A stretch of 64,000 bases of DNA from Castellaniella defragrans (GTDB lineage: Bacteria > Pseudomonadota > Gammaproteobacteria > Burkholderiales > Burkholderiaceae_B), in NCBI RefSeq assembly GCF_014203015.1, contig NZ_JACHIB010000016.1, forward strand, positions 60,009-124,008, in the 5' to 3' direction. The position numbers and the translations under genes were made by a program. Below are positions 8,626-17,034 of this stretch, one piece after another. The first letter of the stretch is position 1. Each line of letters starts with the position of its first letter. The notes beneath the pieces are model-generated. The model saw nothing but the letters and a program-made list of their open reading frames with translations, was not told the origin of the DNA and searched no databases.

Positions 8626-9603
8626 ATGCCCCACCCCATCGTCACGGCGCTGCACCAATCCATGACGCTGCCCGTCATGGCGGCGCCCATGTTCATCGTC
8701 TCGAATCCGGAACTGGTGATCGCCCAGTGCGCCAGCGGCATCATCGGCTCGATGCCGGCGCTCAACGCGCGGCCCCAGGAAAAGCTGGGCGAATGGCTGA
8801 CGCAGATCGAGACCAGCCTGGCGGCCCTGCGCGCCGCCGATCCGGACCGGCCGATCCCGCCCTACGCCATCAACCACATCATCCACCAGTCCAACGACCG
8901 GCTGCAGCACGACCTGGAGGTCTGCGCCGAGCACCGCGTGCCGCTGATCATCACCAGCCTGCGCGCGCCCAACCAGGTGGTGGACGCGATCCACGGCTGG
9001 GGCGGCAAGGTCTTCCACGACGTGACCACGCTGCGCCACGCGCAGAAGGCGCTGGACGCGGGCGTCGACGGCCTGATCCTGGTGTGCGCGGGGGCCGGCG
9101 GCCACGCGGGCACGCTGTCGCCCTTCGCGCTGCTGGGCGAAGTCCGGCGCATCTTCGACGGCCCGGTCTGCTTGTCGGGCGCCATCAGCCGGGGCCAGGA
9201 CGTGCTGGCCGCGCGCGCCATGGGCGCGGATTTCGCCTATGTCGGCACGCGCTTCATCGCCAGCGCCGAAGCCAACGCCCAGCCCGAATACAAGCAGATG
9301 ATCGTCGACACGGCCGCCGCCGACATCGTCTACACCCCCTATTTCACCGGCATCCCGGGCAACTACCTGAAACCCTGCGTGCGCAACATCGGCCTGGATC
9401 CCGACAATCTGCCGGCCGCCCACAGCACGAACTTCGGCAGCGACAGCAAGAAGGCCTGGCGCGACATCTGGGGCGCCGGCCAGGGCGTGGGCAACATCGA
9501 CAGCGTGCTGCCCACCGCGGACATCGTCGCCCGCCTGCGCGACGAATACCGCGAGGCCGCCCAGGCGCTGCGCGACGGCTTCGTCGAGGAGGTGCGCGCA
9601 TGA
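8626..9603 (+). CDS. Nitronate monooxygenase (2-nitropropane dioxygenase family)
   Basis: 325-aa FMN-dependent TIM-barrel flavoprotein. The motif CAGAGGHAGTLSPF contains the probable catalytic His160, and GADFAYVGTRFIAS near residue 205 fits the phosphate-binding end of class I nitronate monooxygenases. Such enzymes oxidise toxic alkyl nitronates such as propionate-3-nitronate. Its stop overlaps the start of the following crotonase by four bases, so the two are co-translated. That pairing, and the PsrA-like operator in front, may mean a role in acyl-chain metabolism; the native substrate is unknown. Confidence 0.85.
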   Translation: MPHPIVTALHQSMTLPVMAAPMFIVSNPELVIAQCASGIIGSMPALNARPQEKLGEWLTQIETSLAALRAADPDRPIPPYAINHIIHQSNDRLQHDLEVCAEHRVPLIITSLRAPNQVVDAIHGWGGKVFHDVTTLRHAQKALDAGVDGLILVCAGAGGHAGTLSPFALLGEVRRIFDGPVCLSGAISRGQDVLAARAMGADFAYVGTRFIASAEANAQPEYKQMIVDTAAADIVYTPYFTGIPGNYLKPCVRNIGLDPDNLPAAHSTNFGSDSKKAWRDIWGAGQGVGNIDSVLPTADIVARLRDEYREAAQALRDGFVEEVRA

Positions 9604-10331
9604 TCCGCGCCGAGCGCCGGGACGCCGTCCTGGAAATCCTCATCGACCGGCCGGAGCGGCGCAACGCCCTGACCGACGCCATGTACCGCGACATCGAGCG
9701 CGCCCTGCGCGAGGCCGACGCGGATGCCGCCTGCGCCGCCGTGATCCTGCACGGCGCGGGCGGGCACTTCACCGCCGGCAACGATCTGGCGGAATTCCAG
9801 ATGCCGCAGGACAGCCGCGACGTGGGCTCGATCGCGTTCCTGCACGCGCTGGCGTCGGTGGACGTACCGGTGATCGCCGCCGTCCAGGGCCAGGCGGTGG
9901 GCGTGGGCGTCACGCTGCTGCAGCACTGCGATTTCGTCTACGCCGCCCCCGACGCGGTGTTCCGCCTGCCTTTCGTGTCCCTGGGCCTGTGCCCGGAAGG
10001 CGCCTCCAGCTACCTGCTGCCCCGGCTCGCGGGCGACCGCAGGGCCGCCCAGTGGCTGCTGGGCGCCGACCCCTTCGGCGCCGGGGACGCCCTGGCCGGC
10101 CGGCTGCTGACCGCCGTGGCGGACGACCCGCTGGCGCAGGCGCGCGCCTGCGCCCAGGCGCTGGCCGCCCAGCCGGTCCAGGCCGTGCGCGCCAGCAAGC
10201 GCCTGCTGCGCGAGCCCCTGCGCGCCGAGGTCCACCGCGTCCTGGACGCCGAGGCGGCCGTGTTCTTCGAGCGCCTGAAATCGCCCGAGGCCCAGGCGGC
10301 CTTCCAGAAGTTCTTCGCACGGAAGGGATGA
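9600..10331 (+). CDS. Enoyl-CoA hydratase/isomerase family protein
   Basis: 243-aa crotonase-fold enzyme. The CoA/oxyanion-hole motif HFTAGNDLAEF is near residue 58, and the second segment VSLGLCPEGAS near 123 supplies one of the usual glutamates. The overall form AGNDL resembles enoyl-CoA isomerase-like members more than canonical two-glutamate hydratases. ATG at 9600 overlaps the previous stop (ATGA). Probable substrate is a CoA thioester; exact reaction not deducible. Confidence 0.85.
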   Translation: MIRAERRDAVLEILIDRPERRNALTDAMYRDIERALREADADAACAAVILHGAGGHFTAGNDLAEFQMPQDSRDVGSIAFLHALASVDVPVIAAVQGQAVGVGVTLLQHCDFVYAAPDAVFRLPFVSLGLCPEGASSYLLPRLAGDRRAAQWLLGADPFGAGDALAGRLLTAVADDPLAQARACAQALAAQPVQAVRASKRLLREPLRAEVHRVLDAEAAVFFERLKSPEAQAAFQKFFARKG

Positions 10332-10338
10332 GCCCGGA

Positions 10339-10369
10339 CACACAATAGTCCCCTGCGGACTATTGTGTG
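10339..10369. repeat. Perfect 13-bp inverted repeat after the crotonase gene
   Basis: CACACAATAGTCC (10339-10351) and its exact complement (10357-10369) with a 5-nt loop, starting 8 bp after the stop codon. No U-tract follows. It could protect the mRNA 3' end or end transcription with Rho. The following 100 bp contain two copies of a CGAATCGGRGCGGCC element. Confidence 0.75.
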
Positions 10370-10461
10370 CCTGGCGAATCGGAGCGGCCTGCAGGCCGCG
10401 ACGTGGAGGGATGCCCCAATCCCGGACGACCCTCTGCGAACCATCATGTGCCGAACGAATC

Positions 10462-10492
10462 GGGGCGGCCCGCAGGCCGCCCCGTTGTTTTT
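10462..10492 (+). terminator. Rho-independent terminator
   Basis: Stem GGGGCGGCC (10462-10470) and GGCCGCCCC (10475-10483) with a CGCA loop, followed by GTTGTTTTT. It closes the nitronate monooxygenase/crotonase operon. Confidence 0.85.
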
Positions 10493-10520
10493 CGGCAGCG
10501 GTTTCGGGCGCTGTTCTCTT

Positions 10521-10561
10521 ATTAGGGTTTTCCCCTATCTTTATCCTAGGGTTTACCCTAT
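10521..10561. promoter_or_regulatory. Double AGGGTTTnCCCT motif upstream of the 76-aa gene
   Basis: Two related dyads, TTAGGGTTTTCCCCTA (10522-10537) and TAGGGTTTACCCTA (10547-10560), lie 23 bp apart just before TATACT. Related sequences occur upstream of the AGCS symporter and the 43.6-kb cluster. This may be operator DNA; the binding factor is unknown. Confidence 0.45.
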
Positions 10562-10563
10562 AC

Positions 10564-10603
10564 TGACTCCTGTTGAAATCTGAAGCTTCTGAAACAGGAG
10601 TCA
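10564..10603 (+). promoter_or_regulatory. 5'-UTR hairpin sequestering a Shine-Dalgarno sequence
   Basis: TGACTCCTGTT (10564-10574) pairs perfectly with AACAGGAGTCA (10593-10603). The 3' arm contains AGGAG at ideal spacing, six bases, from the ATG at 10607. Translation should therefore depend on the opening of the stem, for example by heat, a small RNA or a bound protein. Confidence 0.6.
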
Positions 10604-10606
10604 GTC

Positions 10607-10837
10607 ATGTACGCCACGCAAACCCCGAATCTGCTGTCCGACGCCCTCGAACGCGCCTACAGCCGCTCCCTCCTCGACGCCACGCAGCAGCCGCTGCAAC
10701 TGGGCAAGGCCATCCGCAGCCTGGGCCGCCTGATCGGCCGCGGCGCCGCCGCCACCGGCCGCTTCCTGGCCAACGTCATCAACGCCCAGGCCGAGGCCCG
10801 CGCGCGCGACATGCGCTACAGCCGCACCCCCTGGTAA
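10607..10837 (+). CDS. 76-aa protein of unknown function
   Basis: Small basic protein with a predicted helical middle (around LGKAIRSLGRLIGRG) and an Arg-rich C-terminus ending RYSRTPW. It is not a recognised family to me, though size and composition recall small stress-responsive proteins such as DUF1127. Strong evidence that it is real comes from upstream: a repeated dyad element, a -10-like TATACT and a well-spaced ribosome binding site inside a hairpin. It is convergent with rep, whose stop is the next base. Confidence 0.65.
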   Translation: MYATQTPNLLSDALERAYSRSLLDATQQPLQLGKAIRSLGRLIGRGAAATGRFLANVINAQAEARARDMRYSRTPW

Positions 10838-13084
10838 TCAGCGCTTCTTAAGCAAAGCCTTCAGCCGGTCCAGCGTCCGGTCCGGGTCGGTGTCGCCGAC
10901 CGGACGGGGCGCTTCGGCCTGCAGCCCCATCTCCGCGATGAAGCGCGAGGGCTCGCAGATCACGTCCTCGCGCCCGCGCCGCCGCTTGCGGCACCAGCTG
11001 ATGCGCAGCGTGCGCTGCGCGCGCGTGATGCCCACGTACATCAGGCGCCGCTCTTCCTCGATGCGGCGCGCCCGGGCCGCGACGGCGGCCTCGCTGACGT
11101 CCCCCTCGTCATCGCCGCCCCGGTGCGGCAGCAGCCCTTCCTCGACCCCGATCAGGTAGACGTGGGGGTATTCCAGCCCCTTGGACGCATGCAGCGTGGA
11201 CAGCTTGACCGCGTCGGGCTCCTCGTCGTCGGCGCGCTCCAGCATGGTGACCAGGGCAACGTGCTGCACCAGCTCCAGCAGGGTCATGTCGTCCTCGTCC
11301 GCCTTGCGCTTGAGCCATTCCAGCAGTTCCAGCACATTGGCCCAGCGGGACTGCGCCTGGCGTTCGTCCAGCGTGTCGTACAGGTGGCGCTCGTAGTTCA
11401 TCGCCGCCAGCAGGTCGTCCAGCACCCGCGCGGCATCGTCGCCGCGCAGGCCATCGACGCCGGTGGCCGCCCCCGCCGCCGGCACGGCATCCGCGTCAAA
11501 GGCCGGCGGGTCTGCGTCAAAGGCCGGCGGATCCGGATCGAAGGCCAGCAGGTCGCCCTGGACCGCCGCGCCCGGCAGGGGCGGCACCGCGCCGCCGCGC
11601 CGCGCCGCGCGCGCCTGGAAATGGTCCACCAGCCGGACGAAGTCGCGCACGGCCTCGCGCTGGCGAGGCGCCGGCAGGACGGCCTCGGACACGTCGGCGG
11701 CCACCGCGTACAGCGACACGCCGCGCCGGGCGGCCTCGGCTCCCAGGGCCTGCAGGGTGCCCTGGCCGATGCCGCGCCGGGGCGTGGTCGCCGCGCGGAT
11801 GAAGGCGGGGTCCTCGTCCTCGTTGGCGATCAGCCGCAGCCAGGCCAGCACGTCGCGGATCTCGGCCTTGTCGAAGAAGCTCTGCCCGCCCGAGACCGTG
11901 TAGGGGATCCGCAGCGTGCGCAGGGCCTGCTCCATCACGCGGGCCTGGTGGTTGCCCCGGTACAGCACGGCGAAGTCCTTCCACTGCGCCTGGCGCTCGA
12001 AGCGCGCCGCCGACAGGCGCATGGCGATGGATTCGGCCTCGGCCAGGTCGGAATCCATGGGCGTGACCACGATGGGTTCGCCCGCCCCCAGGTCCGACCA
12101 CAGGGTCTTGTCGAAGGTCTTGGGATTGTGGCCGATCACCCGGTTGGCCGCCTCCAGGATGGTCTGGACGGAACGGTAGTTCTGCTCCAGCTTGATCAGC
12201 CGCAGCGAGGGATAGTCGCGCGCCAGCTGGGCGAGGTTTTCCACCGTGGCGCCGCGCCAGGCGTAGATGGCCTGGTCGTCGTCGCCCACCGCCGTGAACA
12301 TGGCCCGGTCGCCGCACAGCATGCGCACCAGCTGGTACTGGCAGGCGTTGGTGTCCTGGTATTCGTCCACCAGCAGGTACTGGACCCGCGCCTGCCAGCG
12401 CGCGCGCAGGGCCTCGTCGGCCGCCAGCATCCGCGCGGGCAGGCGGATCAGATCGTCGAAATCCACCGACTGGTAGGCCCGCAGGGTCGCCTCGTAGCTG
12501 CGGTAGACGCGCACGGCCTCGGCCTCGTCGGGTCCCTGGGCCACCCGCGCCGCGCCGTCCGGGTCCAGCAGGGCGTTCTTCCACAGGGAGATCGTCTGCT
12601 GCACGGCCCGCAGGCGGGCGCGGTCGGTCGTGGCCAGCAGTTCCTGGACGATGCCCTGGGCGTCGGTCGCGTCCAGGATCGAGAAGCCGCGCTTCAGGCC
12701 CGCGCCGGCGTATTCCTCGCGCAGGAAGCGCAGCCCCAGGGAATGGAAGGTGCCCACCGTCAGTCCGCGCAGCAGCCGCGGATCCACCAGGGTGCGGACC
12801 CGCTCGTTCATTTCGCGCGCCGCCTTGTTGGTGAAGGTCAGCGCCACCACGTGGCGGGCCTGGTAGCCGCATTCGCGCAGCAGATAGGCCATTTTCTGGG
12901 TGATGACGCGGGTCTTGCCGCTGCCCGCGCCGGCCAGCACCAGGCAGGGGCCGTCCAGGTAGAGCACGGCCTCGCGCTGGCGGGCGTTCAGGCCCTGCGG
13001 CAGGGTGGATCCCGGCGGGAGGGCGGCGGACGCGCGCAGCGCGGCCTCGGCCGGCGCGTGCATGCGGGGCGGAACCGGGGCCAC
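10838..13084 (-). CDS. rep: ATP-dependent DNA helicase Rep (UvrD/PcrA superfamily 1)
   Basis: 748-aa 3'-5' helicase involved in replication restart and fork progress. Walker A AGAGSGKT is at residues 51-58; DEYQDTN, GDDDQAIYAWRG, LEQNYRS and the C-terminal VGITRAQR are the other superfamily 1 motifs. The N-terminus (GLNARQREAVLYLDGP) and GYQARHVVALTFTNKAAREM fit Rep rather than UvrD. It carries an unusual linker with three PPAFDxD repeats near residues 515-535, in the part that usually forms the 2B domain. The gene starts 4 bp after priA, so both restart proteins are probably co-expressed. The exact start is uncertain within the first 30 residues. Confidence 0.92.
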   Translation of the reverse strand: MAPVPPRMHAPAEAALRASAALPPGSTLPQGLNARQREAVLYLDGPCLVLAGAGSGKTRVITQKMAYLLRECGYQARHVVALTFTNKAAREMNERVRTLVDPRLLRGLTVGTFHSLGLRFLREEYAGAGLKRGFSILDATDAQGIVQELLATTDRARLRAVQQTISLWKNALLDPDGAARVAQGPDEAEAVRVYRSYEATLRAYQSVDFDDLIRLPARMLAADEALRARWQARVQYLLVDEYQDTNACQYQLVRMLCGDRAMFTAVGDDDQAIYAWRGATVENLAQLARDYPSLRLIKLEQNYRSVQTILEAANRVIGHNPKTFDKTLWSDLGAGEPIVVTPMDSDLAEAESIAMRLSAARFERQAQWKDFAVLYRGNHQARVMEQALRTLRIPYTVSGGQSFFDKAEIRDVLAWLRLIANEDEDPAFIRAATTPRRGIGQGTLQALGAEAARRGVSLYAVAADVSEAVLPAPRQREAVRDFVRLVDHFQARAARRGGAVPPLPGAAVQGDLLAFDPDPPAFDADPPAFDADAVPAAGAATGVDGLRGDDAARVLDDLLAAMNYERHLYDTLDERQAQSRWANVLELLEWLKRKADEDDMTLLELVQHVALVTMLERADDEEPDAVKLSTLHASKGLEYPHVYLIGVEEGLLPHRGGDDEGDVSEAAVAARARRIEEERRLMYVGITRAQRTLRISWCRKRRRGREDVICEPSRFIAEMGLQAEAPRPVGDTDPDRTLDRLKALLKKR

Positions 13085-13088
13085 GGCC

Positions 13089-15410
13089 TCAGATCTCCTG
13101 GGGATCGATCTCGATCCCCCAGTGCTGGACGGCGCCCCGGGCCAGTTCGTCCAGGCCGGGCAGCAGCGCCCGCAGCAGCCGGTGCAGCGCGCCGCGCCCG
13201 TCCGACTCGAACAGCAGCTGGGCGCGCTCGACGCGCGCCACGCGCACGATGCGCAGCGGCACCGGATCGTGGATCCGCACGCCGGCGGCCTCGGGCAGGG
13301 CGCGCGCCCGGGCGCGCGCGACCGCCAGGAAATCCAGCGCGTCGCGCACCTGGACCGCCTGCGCCGTCAGCAGCGCCTGGCTGGAAAACGGCGGCAGTCC
13401 GAGGTCCCGGCGCTCTTCCAGGGCGTGGGCGGCGAAGCGCGCGTAGTCGTGGCGCAGCAGCGCCTGGTAGACCGTCTGCTCCGGGTAGTCGGTCTGCACG
13501 ATCACCTGGGCGCCGCCCTCGCGCCGGCCGGCGCGCCCGGCCACCTGCATCAGCTGCGCGAACAGCCGCTCCGGCGCGCGAAAGTCCTGGGAAAACAGCA
13601 TGGCGTCTGCGTTCAGCACGCCCACCAGCCCCAGGCGCGCGAAATCATGCCCCTTGGACACCATCTGCGTGCCGACCAGGATGTCGGCCTCGCCGGCATG
13701 CGCCCGGGCGAACAGGGCCTCGGCGCTGCCCTTGAGGCGGGTGGCGTCGGCATCGATGCGCAGGACGCGCGCGCCGGGAAAGCGCTGCGCGAGGAATTCC
13801 TCGACCCGCTGCGTGCCCCGCCCCATGGGCTGGATGTCGGGGTCGCCGCAGTCGGGGCAGGCGCGCGGCACCGGCATGGCGTCGCCGCAGTGGTGGCATT
13901 GCAGCACGTGCCGCCCGCCCAGGCGGTGCAGCACCATGTGCGCCGTGCAGCGCCGGCACTGGCTGACCCAGGCGCAGGACGGACAGCGCAGCACCGGCGC
14001 GTAACCGCGCCGGTTGATGAACACCAGGCTCTGCCCGCCCCGCGCCAGCCGGTCTTCCAGCGCGTCCAGCAGCTGGGGCGTGAAGCCCTGCTCCAGCCGG
14101 GCGCGGCGCGTGTCCACCAGGCGGATTTCCGGCAGCGGCTGGGCCTGCGCGCGCTCCGGCAGCGACAGCAGCCGGTAGTCGCCTTCCTGCGCGTGGCGCC
14201 AGGTCTCCAGGGACGGCGTGGCCGAGCCCAGCACCACCGGGACGCCCAGGTCGTGGCCGCGCCACACCGCCAGGTCGCGCGCCGAATAGCGCAGGCCGTC
14301 CTGCTGCTTGTAGGACGCATCGTGCTCCTCGTCGACCACGATCAGGCCCAGGCGCGGCAGGGGAGTGAACAGAGCCAGGCGCGTGCCCAGCAGGATGTCG
14401 GCCTGGCCGCGCGAGGCCCCCAGCCAGGCGCGCAGGCGGTCGCCCTCGGACAGGCGGCTGTGGATCACCGCCAGCCGGTCGCCCAGGCGGGCGCGCACGC
14501 TCTGTTCCAGCTGCGGGGTGAGATTGATTTCCGGCACCAGCAGCAGCGCCTGCCGCCCCGCCGCGATCACCTGCTGCGCCAGGCGCAGGTAGAGTTCGGT
14601 CTTGCCGCTGCCCGTCACGCCATGCAGCAGCGCCACGCCGGCGCCGGCCGCCAGCAGTTCCCGCAAGCCGGCCAGGGCGCGGGTCTGGGCCTCGGTCAGG
14701 GCCGGGCCCGCGTCGTCCCGTACCGGATCGGCAGCCTGAGGCGCTGCGGCGTCCGCGCCAGCGGCCGTTTCGGCCGCATCCGCCGCATCGGCGGGCACGG
14801 CCTGGGCGGCGCCCTTGCGCTTGCGGGCGGCGCGCGAGGCTCCGGGGCGCCGGTCGGCGCGGCACACCGGCCCGCCCGCCGAACGCGCACCGGTGTAGGC
14901 GGCGGGCCGGCGCAGGGACGGCGGCAGCACCGGCAGCAGCACTTCGCCCAGCGGCCGGTGGTAGTAGTGGGCGGCGAATTCGGCCAGGCGCAGCCAGTCG
15001 GCCGGCATGGGCGGCAGGTCGTCCAGTACCGCCTCGATCGGCCGCACCCGGTCGGCCGCCACGCCGGGCGCCTCGCGCACGGCCCAGACCATGCCCACCA
15101 TGGCGCGGCGGCCGAAGATCACCCGCACGCGCACCCCGGGCGCCACCGGCCGGTCGTGGGAATAATCGAACAGGCCGGGCAGGGGCACGTCCAGCGCCAC
15201 GGCCAGGTAGACGGTTTCACCCGTCCCGGCGGGCGCCCCGGAGGGCTGCACGGCGGCCGTAACGGTGGCCGGGACCGCGGCGCCGGGACCGCCCGCCTGC
15301 CCGGAGCCCCGTCCGGAACCCGCATCCGTCGGGCGTTTCACGGCCACGGCCAGACCGCCGCCGCGCCGTCGCGCCCGGCCTGTGGATAACTTTGTGGAGA
15401 ATCGCAGCAC
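13089..15410 (-). CDS. priA: Primosomal replication restart helicase PriA
   Basis: 773-aa superfamily 2 helicase that reloads the replisome at stalled forks. The DNA-binding domain begins near residue 66 (VYLAVALDVPLPGLFDY). Walker A GVTGSGKT is at 264-271 and the DEEH box at 360-363. A zinc-binding region with CPSCAW, CRRC, CHHC and CPDC pairs lies at about 475-525. The first 65 residues are low-complexity Gly/Ala/Pro and may not be translated; an internal GTG could be the real start. A long acidic/Ala linker (about 175-235) precedes the ATPase core. Co-directional with rep. Confidence 0.93.
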   Translation of the reverse strand: MLRFSTKLSTGRARRRGGGLAVAVKRPTDAGSGRGSGQAGGPGAAVPATVTAAVQPSGAPAGTGETVYLAVALDVPLPGLFDYSHDRPVAPGVRVRVIFGRRAMVGMVWAVREAPGVAADRVRPIEAVLDDLPPMPADWLRLAEFAAHYYHRPLGEVLLPVLPPSLRRPAAYTGARSAGGPVCRADRRPGASRAARKRKGAAQAVPADAADAAETAAGADAAAPQAADPVRDDAGPALTEAQTRALAGLRELLAAGAGVALLHGVTGSGKTELYLRLAQQVIAAGRQALLLVPEINLTPQLEQSVRARLGDRLAVIHSRLSEGDRLRAWLGASRGQADILLGTRLALFTPLPRLGLIVVDEEHDASYKQQDGLRYSARDLAVWRGHDLGVPVVLGSATPSLETWRHAQEGDYRLLSLPERAQAQPLPEIRLVDTRRARLEQGFTPQLLDALEDRLARGGQSLVFINRRGYAPVLRCPSCAWVSQCRRCTAHMVLHRLGGRHVLQCHHCGDAMPVPRACPDCGDPDIQPMGRGTQRVEEFLAQRFPGARVLRIDADATRLKGSAEALFARAHAGEADILVGTQMVSKGHDFARLGLVGVLNADAMLFSQDFRAPERLFAQLMQVAGRAGRREGGAQVIVQTDYPEQTVYQALLRHDYARFAAHALEERRDLGLPPFSSQALLTAQAVQVRDALDFLAVARARARALPEAAGVRIHDPVPLRIVRVARVERAQLLFESDGRGALHRLLRALLPGLDELARGAVQHWGIEIDPQEI
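15381..15389. promoter_or_regulatory. Consensus DnaA box at the priA 5' end
   Basis: TGTGGATAA is the complement of the consensus DnaA box TTATCCACA, followed by a weaker TTGTGGA. It lies at the start of the priA frame and beside AT-rich DNA. A single box does not make an origin; control of priA by DnaA is possible. Confidence 0.45.
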
Positions 15411-15850
15411 AATGGGGTCAACACCAAGCCGCCCAAATGGTCAAGTCTCTTTAAGATCTGTAGCAAAGACTAATTAATTCTTTGAAAACAATGGTTTACA
15501 GCGCATAGCAAGAATCGGTCTGCAATGATGCTCGTAAACCCTGATGCTGGATTTTTTTGTGCATAAGCACAAAACCTGGAATCCGCCGCAGGCCGCGTCA
15601 GGCGGGATTTTCGCCTTCAAACAGGCCGCGGCGCCCCGCTTTCGGGACGCCGCGCGGCGCAAAACCCCGGCTCCCGGGAGCCCGGCGCGGGCCGCGGAAA
15701 GAACACGGACGCGGCGAGGGCCCAAGACGACGGAAGCACTCCGGACGGAAGCATCCGGACCGCGCCTTTGGCGTGCCTGCCTCGCAGCCTGCCTGCCAGC
15801 CGGACCCGGCGGGCACGAAGAAATCCGCGGGGACTCTCGCGCGTCCCGCC
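15411..15850. other. 440-bp intergenic region with AT-rich dyads
   Basis: The priA side (about 15430-15580) is far more AT-rich than its surroundings. It holds CAAAGA-n9-TCTTTG around 15464-15484 and the perfect dyad TTTTGTGC-ATAA-GCACAAAA at 15555-15574. No gene is seen. The hemE side is GC-rich with one strong hairpin. Confidence 0.6.
15628..15653 (-). terminator. GC-rich hairpin downstream of hemE
   Basis: Stem of 11 bp with one mismatch (15628-15638 and 15643-15653), loop of four. There is no U-tract on the minus strand, so it may be a Rho-linked or attenuating structure. Confidence 0.35.
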
Positions 15851-16921
15851 TCAGCCCTCATGATACGCGCGGCTGGCGGCGTGGACCTCGTCCACCAGGA
15901 CGGACACGGCCTCCGGCGGCGTGTATTGGGAAATCCCGTGGCCCAGGTTGAAGACGTGGCCGCCGGCCCCGACCGTGCCGAAATCGGCCAGCACCCGCCG
16001 GACCTCGGTGCGGATCGCCGCATCGCCGCCGAACAGGGTCATGGGGTCCAGGTTGCCCTGCAGGGCGACCCGGTCGCCCACCCGGCGCCGGGCGGCGGCC
16101 AGGTTGGCCGTCCAGTCCAGCCCCACGGCGTCGCAGCCGCTGGCGGCGATGTCCTCGATCCATTGCCCCCCGCCCTTGGTGAAGACGATGACGGGCACGC
16201 GCCGGCCCTCGTGCTCGCGGATCAGGCCATCGAGCACCTGGCGGGTGTAGGCCAGGGAAAACTGCTGGAACAGGCCGTCGGCCAGCACTCCGCCCCAGCT
16301 GTCGAACACCATCACGGCCTGGGCGCCCGCCTGGATCTGGGCGTTCAGATAGGCCTGCACGGCCTGGGCGTTGACCGACAGGATGCGGTGCAGCAGATCG
16401 GGCCGGCCGTACAGCAGCGTCTTGATCCGGCGGTAGTCGGAACTGCCCGCGCCTTCCACCATGTAGCAGGCCAGGGTCCAGGGGCTGCCGGAGAACCCGA
16501 TCAGCGGCACCGCGCCGGCCAGTTCGCGGCGGATCAGCGACACCGCGTCGAACACGTAGCGCAGCCGGTCCAGGTCGGGGACCCGCAGGGCCTCGATGGC
16601 GGCCTCGTCGCTCAGGGGGCGCTCGAAGCGCGGCCCTTCGCCCGCGACGAACTGCAGGCCCAGCCCCATGGCGTCGGGCACCGTAAGGATGTCGGAAAAC
16701 AGGATGGCCGCGTCCAGGTCGAAGCGCCGCAGCGGCTGCAGCGTGACCTCGCAGGCGTATTCCGGATTCTGGGCCAGCCCCATGAAGGATCCGGCCTGCG
16801 CCCGGGTCTGGTTGTATTCGGGCAGGTAGCGCCCGGCCTGGCGCATCATCCACAGCGGGGTGTAGGCCACGGGCTGGCGCAGCAGGGCGCGCAGGAAGGT
16901 GTCGTTTTTCAGTTCGGGCAC
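15851..16921 (-). CDS. hemE: Uroporphyrinogen decarboxylase
   Basis: 356-aa cytosolic enzyme that converts uroporphyrinogen III to coproporphyrinogen III in heme synthesis. N-terminal [14 protein letters not shown] and [11 protein letters not shown] are family hallmarks, as is [16 protein letters not shown] near residue 140. A GTG start at 16921 (VPELKND) follows AGGA with good spacing and gives the usual length of about 355 aa. hemE followed by priA is a common order in this bacterial group. Confidence 0.95.
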   Translation of the reverse strand: MPELKNDTFLRALLRQPVAYTPLWMMRQAGRYLPEYNQTRAQAGSFMGLAQNPEYACEVTLQPLRRFDLDAAILFSDILTVPDAMGLGLQFVAGEGPRFERPLSDEAAIEALRVPDLDRLRYVFDAVSLIRRELAGAVPLIGFSGSPWTLACYMVEGAGSSDYRRIKTLLYGRPDLLHRILSVNAQAVQAYLNAQIQAGAQAVMVFDSWGGVLADGLFQQFSLAYTRQVLDGLIREHEGRRVPVIVFTKGGGQWIEDIAASGCDAVGLDWTANLAAARRRVGDRVALQGNLDPMTLFGGDAAIRTEVRRVLADFGTVGAGGHVFNLGHGISQYTPPEAVSVLVDEVHAASRAYHEG

Positions 16922-17034
16922 AGCGGATCCTAGAAGAGCGGCACGGGATCCGATGAAAGTCCACCACGGATCCGGGAAATCGTCCGTGCGGGGACGCTGC
17001 GGGGATTTTACCCGGCCCGGGCGGGCATGCAGTC

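Noticed and set aside
11123..13735. 870-aa plus-strand open frame opposite rep and priA
   Set aside because: It is the antisense of two confidently identified helicases; long antisense frames are usual at this GC content, and the translation is His/Gln/Arg-rich without domains.
13005..15389. 794-aa plus-strand open frame opposite priA
   Set aside because: Same reason: shadow of priA with no ribosome binding site or recognisable motif.
15381..15574. Possible origin of replication
   Set aside because: Only one consensus DnaA box and no dnaA, dnaN, gidA or parAB genes; AT-rich stretch is short.
15555..15574. Terminator TTTTGTGC-ATAA-GCACAAAA
   Set aside because: On neither strand is the stem followed by a U-tract in the direction of a neighbouring gene; an operator is more likely.
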